Origin: Parasphaerochaeta coccoides DSM 17374
GTDB taxonomy: Bacteria > Spirochaetota > Spirochaetia > Sphaerochaetales > Sphaerochaetaceae
Assembly: GCF_000208385.1 (NCBI RefSeq)
Contig: NC_015436.1
Location: forward strand, 930,001-994,000
DNA length: 64,000 nucleotides
Direction of reading: 5' to 3'
A program made the position numbers and the translations under genes. This document shows positions 41,183-47,450 of this stretch, in pieces; position 1 is the first letter of the stretch; every line of letters begins with the position of its first letter. The notes under the pieces are model-generated. The model was given only the letters and a program-made list of their open reading frames with translations. It was not told where the DNA came from and did not search any database.

Positions 41183-41667
41183 ATAACAGGCATGCGTTAC
41201 TCGCAAAAATCCACATGGCCAAGTCCAGGGTTCTCACCTGCCCTGTCTGCGGTCGGCTGTTCTTCGAAGAGACATGTCCGGATCATCCTGCTCGCCAAGG
41301 TGTGGAGCTCAGTGACTTTGCATACAGGGGAATCCTGAAAGCCTTGGGAGGAACTGACACCTGCGCATTCATGGATGACAAGAGACTTGTCAAGGTCGCT
41401 GACTTCTTCGACCGCGTCGGTTTCAGCAAGGCATATCCCAGGGTATCGCCTGAGGGGGAAACCCGGAGAGCAAAATACGGAACTATCAGGCATATCAGAA
41501 TCCGGGCTCCGGTAGTCCTGGGCGCTGCATGGGAATCCCGGCTGTTAGGTTTCATGCAGAAGAACTTTGATAAAATTTCACTGGAGTGGCTCGACCCAAA
41601 TGAGCTGAGAAAGGTAATCGGATGGATCAACCGAACAGCTAAATACGAGAAGGAGAAACTGAAATGA
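41179..41667 (+). CDS. GemA-like (Mu gp16) regulatory protein with zinc-finger-like insert
   Basis: 162 residues behind AGGAAAGG. The frame HALLAKIHMAKSRV at the start, YRGILKALGGTDTCAFMDD, and the C-terminal RLLGFMQKNFDKISLEWLD agree with the gp16/GemA family, which modulates host gene expression in Mu. Between them CPVCGRLFFEETCPDH adds three cysteines and a histidine, a likely zinc site, which I do not remember from Mu GemA. It overlaps the next gene by four bases. Confidence 0.7.
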   Translation: MNNRHALLAKIHMAKSRVLTCPVCGRLFFEETCPDHPARQGVELSDFAYRGILKALGGTDTCAFMDDKRLVKVADFFDRVGFSKAYPRVSPEGETRRAKYGTIRHIRIRAPVVLGAAWESRLLGFMQKNFDKISLEWLDPNELRKVIGWINRTAKYEKEKLK

Positions 41668-42281
41668 AAACACAGGTAAGTGACGGCAAGACATATGCGG
41701 TGAACGCAAAGAATGAACTGGTACCCATCGAAGCGATCAAGGAGATTGATCAGCTCAGGGATCAGGTGATTGAGAAGATCGAGGACCGGCTGATTGAACT
41801 CCAGCAAAAGATGGAAAACGCCAAGGCAGAAGCTATGGCAGACATCAATGAGTTTGTCCGGATCGCTGGGGAGCAGCATGGCGTAAACATCGGTGGAGCG
41901 AAGGGAAATCTATCCCTGACCTCCTTCGATGGATCCACGCAGATCCTGCTGGCCATGAGTGACAGCCTTGACTTCACAGAAGGTATTCATGTAGCCAAGC
42001 AGCTTATCGATGAGTACCTGACTGACATCACCAAGGATGCCGCGGCGGATCTTAGAATTCTGGTGAGCAAGGCTTTCAGAGTCAAACAGGGAAAGCTCGA
42101 TGTCAAAAGAATCTTGGAACTTCGGAGTTACAACATAGAAGATCCCCGTTGGAAGAAAGCAATGGACATCATCAGTGACTCGACAAAAGTCATCAGCAGC
42201 AAGCAGTGTTTCAGGCTGCGTAAACGCAAGGATTCTGACAGTTCATATGCATTAGTAAACCTCGACTTCTCGACAATCTGA
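41664..42281 (+). CDS. DUF3164-family early protein
   Basis: 205 residues, helical in the first half, with the conserved GNLSLTSFDGSTQILLAMSD and a C-terminal RRWKKAMDII-like segment (here DPRWKKAMDIISDSTKVI). Proteins of this family are found next to GemA in Mu-like phages; no function is known to me. GAAGGAGAAAC precedes the ATG. Confidence 0.78.
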   Translation: MKTQVSDGKTYAVNAKNELVPIEAIKEIDQLRDQVIEKIEDRLIELQQKMENAKAEAMADINEFVRIAGEQHGVNIGGAKGNLSLTSFDGSTQILLAMSDSLDFTEGIHVAKQLIDEYLTDITKDAAADLRILVSKAFRVKQGKLDVKRILELRSYNIEDPRWKKAMDIISDSTKVISSKQCFRLRKRKDSDSSYALVNLDFSTI

Positions 42282-42294
42282 TACAGGAGAAAAA

Positions 42295-42894
42295 ATGCTG
42301 TTGCAACAAGAACTTTTTCCACCACTCCCCCCCAGCCTTTCACTTAAAGCTCTGCTGCAACAGCGTGCCCGAGAAGGGCACATTTTCTATAAGCCGAAGG
42401 ATGTCGCCCGGCTTCTGAAAGTCTCTGGATTCCAAGTATATTATGCTATTACACGTTATAGGCTCGATGCGGTGATGGTCTGTGGAGAGTATAGAATTCC
42501 ATGGTTTTCAATCGTCGAGTTTTTAGAAAATCAACCGCAGATTAAACGGCAGTTTTGGGCATTCCAACACTATGTAAACAGTCACGTATCAGAAAAAGAC
42601 ATCTATATATCGGAGAATTCGGATATCTACGAAGACGCGCCTCAGGACTACTACGGACTCAAAGACTTACATATCCCTACTGATCTCCGGATAGAAGAAC
42701 TAGCAAACATCCTGGAAGTGTCAACAACGCTACTTATCAAGGATGGTCACTTCGGCCATACGGTTCCCTGGCCGGACGCCTTTGATTACCTGGTAGAACG
42801 GGAGGTCTGCAATCTCCCTGTATTCGAACGGGATTTGCCAATGTCGACAGGAGAAATCGAAAAGATTGATGAAGAGCAGCTCATGCTGTTCTGA
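42295..42894 (+). CDS. Early protein with two helix-turn-helix-like parts
   Basis: 199 residues behind AGGAGAAAA. A first motif reads YKPKDVARLLKVSGFQVYYA followed by YRIPWFSIVEFLE, as in excisionase-like winged helices. A second, less clear one is LRIEELANILEVSTTLLIKD. This pairing suggests a DNA-binding regulator or accessory end-binding protein. It is the last protein gene before the structured RNA; no family name recognised. Confidence 0.6.
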   Translation: MLLQQELFPPLPPSLSLKALLQQRAREGHIFYKPKDVARLLKVSGFQVYYAITRYRLDAVMVCGEYRIPWFSIVEFLENQPQIKRQFWAFQHYVNSHVSEKDIYISENSDIYEDAPQDYYGLKDLHIPTDLRIEELANILEVSTTLLIKDGHFGHTVPWPDAFDYLVEREVCNLPVFERDLPMSTGEIEKIDEEQLMLF

Positions 42895-42942
42895 GGAGCA
42901 AAAAAATGGAAGGCGATAACTGAAATCTGATATTATTTACTC

Positions 42943-43182
42943 AGGCTGTTGGTATGTCCGGTTCGATTCCGGCACAGTCTGAAACCCAAATAATGATGCT
43001 GGTTGAAATCAATCAGCTGGACAGTGGAAAGTCCGATAAGCTGCTGAAAGGGAGTGACTGCTGGGCCACCGGGGAGAACAGGTGGCATCGTTTCATCAAC
43101 CATAATGTAGAAGTAGATCAGAATCAGGCAGCCGTCTTCTACAATGGTTTACTGGTCACCGGACGCGGTGGCCAGTTTTTCA
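42943..43182 (+). ncRNA. Structured RNA with a tRNA acceptor/T-arm-like 5' minihelix (candidate new RNA)
   Basis: TATTAT at 42931-42936 would start transcription near 42943, exactly at a 7-bp helix AGGCTGT (42943-42949)/ACAGTCT (42974-42980). This encloses CCGG-TTCGATT-CCGG (42958-42972), a perfect T-arm loop, with no D or anticodon arm. Then GGTTGA (43001-43006) pairs with TCAACC (43096-43101), enclosing two hairpins: CAGCT-GGAC/GTCC-AGCTG (43014-43043) and GCCACC/GGTGGC (43065-43086). GTAGAAG/CTTCTAC (43107-43142) and a terminator ACTGGTCACC/GGTGGCCAGT plus T run (43151-43180) follow. An 85-residue open frame crosses this stretch but lacks a ribosome site. I favour RNA. Function unknown. 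Confidence 0.65.
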
Positions 43183-43187
43183 TTATT

Positions 43188-43310
43188 AAACCCTGTTTAA
43201 ACACACGATAAAACAGTTTTAAACACGCTATAACACGGAAAAATTGTCATTTTCAGTTGGATTTCACTGTCAAAATGCTGGATTTTCTGTCAAAAATTTT
43301 TGGATTGTAC
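43188..43310. repeat. Right-end repeat array: TGTTTAAACA sites and phased TGGATT repeats
   Basis: CTGTTTAAACACA (43192-) and GTTTTAAACACG (43216-) match the motif clusters elsewhere in the prophage. TGGATTTCACTGTCAAAA (43258-43275), TGGATTTTCTGTCAAAA (43279-43295) and TGGATT (43301-43306) repeat at 21 and 22 bases, two helical turns. Such phasing suits a multimeric end-binding protein such as the transposase. Confidence 0.5.
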
Positions 43311-43432
43311 AATTGTGCCGTGTCCTGGCGTGTAATGAAACACAAAAAATCACCCTTTCCACCATGATGGATTCATGGGGAATCAGGGCTCCTGAGAGCT
43401 GCATGAGTAAAGCGCTTGCGTAATATATGATT

Positions 43433-43453
43433 TTACACGTAGGCAACGTGTAA
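43433..43453. repeat. Inverted repeat, possible operator
   Basis: TTACACGT and ACGTGTAA flank five bases. Related TTACA/TGTAA words recur to 43540. Otherwise I see no gene from 43183 to 43768; the leftward open frame there is low in protein character. Confidence 0.35.
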
Positions 43454-43768
43454 GATGAATATTCTTTTATTCTTTTATAATATGTCAATCTTACATATTT
43501 TATTGCTTTCTATTCTTTTTGGGTGTAATGTAATTTTTAACATCCTTAGCTTAGCCTTTTAGTAACTCATCCTCATTCACACGGAGCAAACTTGTTGAAA
43601 AAAATTCAGTAAGCATATTAGAACAGAGAAGTTCATCAGTGAAGGATATGGGCTTTCAATTATTGCGAAAAAAACATTCTACGATTTGATCTCAGAAGAA
43701 TAAGAGAAAGATTAACTCATTTTATAATCTACTTGTAAGTTTTTTAATACCAATAGGAGGAGAAACAT

Positions 43769-43951
43769 ATGGGCTTTGTGTTTGCAATTATCCTAGGGAT
43801 AATTTGTGGGTTAATTACCCGATCAATGAATATAAAAAAAGGATATAATGGTGGTTTTGGGTGGGGCTTCTTCCTGAGCTTCATCGGAATCATTGTGGTA
43901 GCGGTTCGACCATTCAATCAGAACCATCAGCGGGATACCAGCTCCTCTTAG
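43769..43951 (+). CDS. Small membrane protein (60 residues)
   Basis: An excellent ribosome site, AGGAGGAG, precedes the ATG. Two hydrophobic spans (FVFAIILGIICGLIT and FFLSFIGIIVVAV) flank a short basic-glycine loop (KKGYNGGFGW). This is the shape of small GlsB/YeaQ-like or SPW-type membrane proteins, but I assign none. It lies just outside the prophage repeats; AT-rich surroundings. A hairpin terminator follows at 43986. Confidence 0.65.
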   Translation: MGFVFAIILGIICGLITRSMNIKKGYNGGFGWGFFLSFIGIIVVAVRPFNQNHQRDTSSS

Positions 43952-43985
43952 CATTTTGAGACATAGAATTCTTATCTCATTTTCG

Positions 43986-44014
43986 AAGACCACAACAATA
44001 AATTTTGTGGTCTT
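43986..44014 (+). terminator. Hairpin terminator after the small membrane protein
   Basis: AAGACCACAA (43986-43995) pairs perfectly with TTGTGGTCTT (44005-44014); the T run is short (three T). Confidence 0.55.
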
Positions 44015-44078
44015 TGGAGTGGTTCATAGGATCACGAGATCCAATCCGATATATCTCGGCTTATGAAGGCGGAGATAT

Positions 44079-44645
44079 TCAGGATGAAGAAAAATACAGG
44101 GTTCGCCCCCCTATCTCCCCCTGCACCTTCATGACAGTCTCCATGTCGCTTGGCTGGAGGTGCAGGTAGTGTTCTGTCATCTTTTCCGATTCATGGCCGA
44201 CGACGGCTCTGGTGACCGCCCTCTGTACTCCAGATGCAATGAGCCTGGTGTTGAAGAAATGACGCCAGCTGTGGAATGACAGACCGCGCTCCTGGCGCTC
44301 CTCTTCGGTAATCCCTATTTCTCTCATCTTACGGTACAGACTTCTCATCCCAGGAGTATTTGACCACCAGATGATCAGGATGAACACACTCAACCTTGAA
44401 AGCCCGTATCTCACCGGCTCGCATTCCTGTACAGGCGCATAGATATGACGCAGAATAGGAAAGTTCATTGCCCCACTTCTCAGAATCGTCCAGAAGCTTG
44501 TCGCGCACATAAGGACATTTCCCCCATATCCAGAAAGGTTCAGCAAGTTCCTTGAGGCCATGTTCCTCTTTAAAGCCAAGAGAATTAATTCCCCCTTCCT
44601 TGCCAGCTGGGAGACAGAATGGTGATTAACAGGGATTTTTGGCAT
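44079..44645 (-). pseudogene. Broken tyrosine recombinase (integrase) remnant
   Basis: The 3' part in one frame keeps GLSFHSWRHFF, then VVGHESEKMTEHYLHL: the His-x-x-Arg box and the catalytic Tyr. The middle lies in another frame, where about 44320-44600 reads KELAEPFWIWGKCPYV and then CTGMRAGEIRAFKVE with the catalytic Arg, ending in a stop after DEKSVP. So there is at least one frameshift, probably with a short internal deletion, and the N-terminus is missing. It lies directly after the tRNA-Leu terminator on the same strand, the usual site of tRNA-targeting integrases. Confidence 0.8.
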
Positions 44646-44682
44646 AAAAAAATCCTTGCTAACTTGTGGTATAGCAAGGATT
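44646..44682 (-). terminator. Terminator of tRNA-Leu
   Basis: On the minus strand AATCCTTGCT pairs perfectly with AGCAAGGATT around 12 bases, followed by a run of T. Confidence 0.85.
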
Positions 44683-44691
44683 TATAAAGAG

Positions 44692-44775
44692 TGCGGACGA
44701 CTGGACTTGAACCAGCACAGCCTTTCGGCCACCAGCACCTCAAGCTGGCGTGTCTACCAATTCCACCACGACCGC
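44692..44775 (-). tRNA. tRNA-Leu (GAG)
   Basis: Class II tRNA with acceptor GCGGTCG/CGTCCGC (one U-U mismatch at pair 5-68), anticodon stem CCAGC/GCTGG with loop TTGAGGT giving GAG, long variable arm GGCCGAAAGGC, T arm GGTTCAAGTCC. The mismatch is mild. Confidence 0.92.
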
Positions 44776-44928
44776 GAAATCGTTAGCGTTGCAGGAGTGT
44801 TTGAAAGCCTCCCAATGCAACGTTGCTACCATACACTATAGACACTCCGTTAGTCAATGATTCGTTTCCAAAATGTAGCGTTTGCAACCTGTCATTCAGG
44901 AGAGTATGGCACAGACAACACGTTTCTC

Positions 44929-45384
44929 TCATGCCAATGAACTACCGATTCTCGATGTTCGGGAATAATTGACGACCTCAAGCTCTATGCCATCACAGTC
45001 CGTAAAGAAAAAGGCATAATAATCGTCACAATATTCAGGGTAAAAGCACGGTTTATTAATGATGCGGACATTAGGAATCGACTGGACAGCAGAGAATATT
45101 GAATCGACGTCAACCTTCTCTCTTGTTCCGAAAGCAACATGATGAACTGCCCCCGGACGACGTCGAGAAACACAGTCATCCAGATATTCAGCGCGCGGAC
45201 TCACAATACCAAAAGAAAACGAAGCGGAATTATACTCGATTAGTTCATAGGCATGTTCAGGAACCTGGGCATATTCCTTGTCCCTAAGATCAAACCCCAC
45301 TAAAGGAAGAAATTTGTTATAGAATGATTCGGAAATTCCGATATCCCTGACGGTGATATGGATATGATCGATAAAAGATACCAT
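44929..45384 (-). CDS. VOC-superfamily (glyoxalase/dioxygenase-fold) protein
   Basis: 151 residues. Begins FIDHIHITVRDIGISESFYN, the first beta-alpha unit with a metal-ligand-like His. A second unit contains GAVHHVAFG and ends DCDGIELEVV with the usual Glu. Two such units make one metal site in this superfamily. Substrate cannot be told; members include glyoxalase I, fosfomycin-resistance enzymes and dioxygenases. A monocistronic leftward gene between two tRNAs. Confidence 0.8.
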   Translation of the reverse strand: MVSFIDHIHITVRDIGISESFYNKFLPLVGFDLRDKEYAQVPEHAYELIEYNSASFSFGIVSPRAEYLDDCVSRRRPGAVHHVAFGTREKVDVDSIFSAVQSIPNVRIINKPCFYPEYCDDYYAFFFTDCDGIELEVVNYSRTSRIGSSLA

Positions 45385-45496
45385 GATACTTATCCCCCTT
45401 GTACTTCTATCTAGATTTTATAATATTTCGGGCGGGAAGAAAGTAACAAGTATCTTTTTCTGAAAAGAAAACCATGCAGGATGTCATCATGCAAAG

Positions 45497-45569
45497 TCGG
45501 GGCGAGAGGACTCGAACCTCCGATATCCTGCTCCCAAAGCAGGTGCCATGGCCGCTAGGCAACGCCCCG
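45497..45569 (-). tRNA. tRNA-Pro (TGG)
   Basis: The acceptor CGGGGCG pairs with CGCCCCG; C1-G72 is typical of bacterial proline tRNA. The anticodon loop TTTGGGA gives TGG. T arm GGTTCGAGTCC. Confidence 0.95.
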
Positions 45570-45664
45570 AAATTCAGGGACATCAGTAAAACCGATGTCC
45601 TAAACCTGTTCGAGTATATAGACCGCCACTTGTGAGGTCAAGAGGATATTGGTATGCTTTTCCC

Positions 45665-46339
45665 ATGAACGAGGACCTTGCACAGAAAAAAGACAGAGCA
45701 AAGGAAATAGCCCGCCTGCTGGATGCATCAAGTCCGCAGAAAATACTCTTTTTGGATCCATCCTCTCCCTTCCGTTTCCTCATTCAGGTCATCCTGTCGG
45801 CACAGACGACGGACGCCCAAGTACTGAAGATAGCTCCCGTGCTTTTCGAAACATATCCCGACGTGCGTTCCCTGGCAGGCGCAGACATCAATAAAGTAAA
45901 AGAGATCATCCGCTCGACTGGACATTTCAATACCAAGGCACGTCACATCATCGACTGCGCCACCATCCTTCAGAAAACCTACGGAGGCTGGATACCCTCT
46001 ACCATGGAGGAACTGACTGCCCTTCCCGGCGTCGGACGCAAGACGGCAAGCTGTGTTCTGGGTGAGGTCTATGGTCAACCCGTCATCATCGTTGACACAC
46101 ACTTCGGGAGAGTCTCCCAGCGGCTGGAACTCGTCACCAGCGCGAGGCCAGAAATCATAGAACAACAGATGAAGGAGCTTCTGCCCCCAGACATGCAGTA
46201 CCGGTTCTCTATGACCTTGAATCTTTTTGGCCGAAACTGTTGCACGGCAAGGAAGCCCCAATGCCACAACTGTCCGTTGTACGCTCTCTGCCCATGGCCG
46301 GAGAAACTTCCTCCACTCTACGACTCACCACACGACTGA
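45665..46339 (+). CDS. nth: Endonuclease III (DNA glycosylase/AP lyase)
   Basis: Removes oxidised pyrimidines and nicks the abasic site. From ATG 45665 there are 224 residues. The helix-hairpin-helix LPGVGRKTA contains Lys126, and Asp144 follows in VDTHFGRV, the catalytic pair. The C-terminal CCTARKPQCHNCPLYALC gives the C-x6-C-x2-C-x5-C iron-sulfur cluster. The start is uncertain: a GTG at 45632 is in frame but neither has a strong ribosome site. Confidence 0.93.
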   Translation: MNEDLAQKKDRAKEIARLLDASSPQKILFLDPSSPFRFLIQVILSAQTTDAQVLKIAPVLFETYPDVRSLAGADINKVKEIIRSTGHFNTKARHIIDCATILQKTYGGWIPSTMEELTALPGVGRKTASCVLGEVYGQPVIIVDTHFGRVSQRLELVTSARPEIIEQQMKELLPPDMQYRFSMTLNLFGRNCCTARKPQCHNCPLYALCPWPEKLPPLYDSPHD

Positions 46340-46363
46340 GCCACGCAAGCTCATCTGATGTTC

Positions 46364-46777
46364 TCAGATACTGGTGCCTGGATTCTGCCCATCATGCTCG
46401 ACTTCTCCGTCAAGCGGTGTCATTCTGTCGGTGACAGGAACATCCTGCGGCTTTTTGCATCCATGGAAACGACGCATCTTATCACGCATTTCCATTTTGC
46501 GCTGCTCTACGGAAGCGTACAGGCTCATGAACAGAAAAAGAATACCTCCGACAATTGAGCCCGTGCCGATGACCGCCAGAGGCAGTGCATTCTGCATCCG
46601 CTGAGCATACATCATGGAACTGCCAACGGAAAACTGTATGCTAAAGGGAGCGTTACACCTCTCGTAGACATAAGGCTTTGATACCATGGCCGTTTGGCTG
46701 AACATGACGGCTGTAACGCCAAACACACCGAACAGGATGCCAAGGACAAGGCACACGATTGAAATGGTTTTTATCAT
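46364..46777 (-). CDS. Two-span membrane protein, unknown
   Basis: 137 residues. First span ISIVCLVLGILFGVFGVTAV, an outside loop with one Cys, second span LAVIGTGSIVGGILFLFMSL, then a charged cytoplasmic tail (MEMRDKMRRFHGCKKPQ). No family recognised. It is convergent with nth across 24 bases. Downstream of nothing else on its strand; probably a single gene. Confidence 0.65.
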   Translation of the reverse strand: MIKTISIVCLVLGILFGVFGVTAVMFSQTAMVSKPYVYERCNAPFSIQFSVGSSMMYAQRMQNALPLAVIGTGSIVGGILFLFMSLYASVEQRKMEMRDKMRRFHGCKKPQDVPVTDRMTPLDGEVEHDGQNPGTSI

Positions 46778-46874
46778 CTGTGTTTCTCCTTACATCTTAT
46801 AATATTACACAGGAACCGTCATTTTGTGATGATACATAATGTGGAGAATCGCACACATTTAAATTACATTTAGT

Positions 46875-47441
46875 TCAAGTCCAGCGGGCGGAACTTTCAA
46901 GAACCGCTTCACCCGCGAGCAAGGATTCCGGGACATTGAGTATACGCTGATTCGTACTACCCCGCCATGCAGCAGAAAGGGATCTTAGCTCACGGACGAA
47001 CCGACCGTCAATCAGGACATCGACATGCTCAAGAAGCCGGCGGACATCGGGCTCATTTTTCATCCTTTCTTGAAGTTCTTCAAAAGTCCATCCGGTATAG
47101 CACGCCACCTCGTAGCCTCCTGCCTTGCAGAGCGTGGCAAGGTCAGCAAAACCAGACGGCTGGAACAGAGGATCTCCACCAGAGAACGTGACGCCAGTGA
47201 ACAGAGGGTTGCGGTGAATGCGCTCGTAAATATCGGTGACAGTCATTTCACGTCCCACGCCTGATGTCCATGTTTCGGGATTATGGCAACCGGGACAGGC
47301 ATGGGGACACCCTTGGGCAAAGACCGTTACCCGTAGCCCCGGCCCATCAACGATGCTGTCATCGACAAAACCCGCGAGCTCAATGGTTCCTTTGCCCAAA
47401 GTGGTCAGTTCCACGAAGCCAAGTTCTCTTTTAGCGGCCAT
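46875..47441 (-). CDS. nrdG: Anaerobic ribonucleotide reductase activating protein
   Basis: Radical-SAM enzyme that installs the glycyl radical on NrdD. 188 residues with the motif CPHACPGC (C-x3-C-x2-C) at about 44-51, preceded by DGPGLRVTVFAQG, and followed by TFSGGDPLFQP, the SAM-binding GGE-like segment. It lies nine bases after nrdD on the same strand, its usual partner. The N-terminal ~20 residues are an extension compared with short NrdG forms. Confidence 0.93.
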   Translation of the reverse strand: MAAKRELGFVELTTLGKGTIELAGFVDDSIVDGPGLRVTVFAQGCPHACPGCHNPETWTSGVGREMTVTDIYERIHRNPLFTGVTFSGGDPLFQPSGFADLATLCKAGGYEVACYTGWTFEELQERMKNEPDVRRLLEHVDVLIDGRFVRELRSLSAAWRGSTNQRILNVPESLLAGEAVLESSARWT

Positions 47442-47450
47442 GCAACATCC

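Larger units (their letters stand above)
10600..43500. mobile_element. Mu-like transposable prophage, siphovirus-type tail (boundaries approximate)
   Basis: The block contains MuA-type transposase, MuB-type ATPase, GemA, DUF3164, gp25-gp30-like packaging genes, protease, capsid, tail tape measure and fibre genes. No tail sheath or contractile baseplate gene is seen, so the tail is probably flexible and non-contractile. Early genes run right and late genes run left from a central repressor, unlike Mu itself, where both run the same way. I could not fix the ends: likely within 10580-11300 on the left and 43183-43560 on the right, where arrays of short repeats lie. No target-site duplication was identified by eye. 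Confidence 0.85.

Noticed and set aside
42954-43211. 85-residue open frame across the structured RNA
   Set aside because: No ribosome site, start inside the tRNA-like helix, and the frame runs through the terminator hairpin; the strong stems explain the sequence better.
43270-43488. Leftward 72-residue frame at the right prophage end
   Set aside because: No start site and overlaps phased repeats; low protein character.
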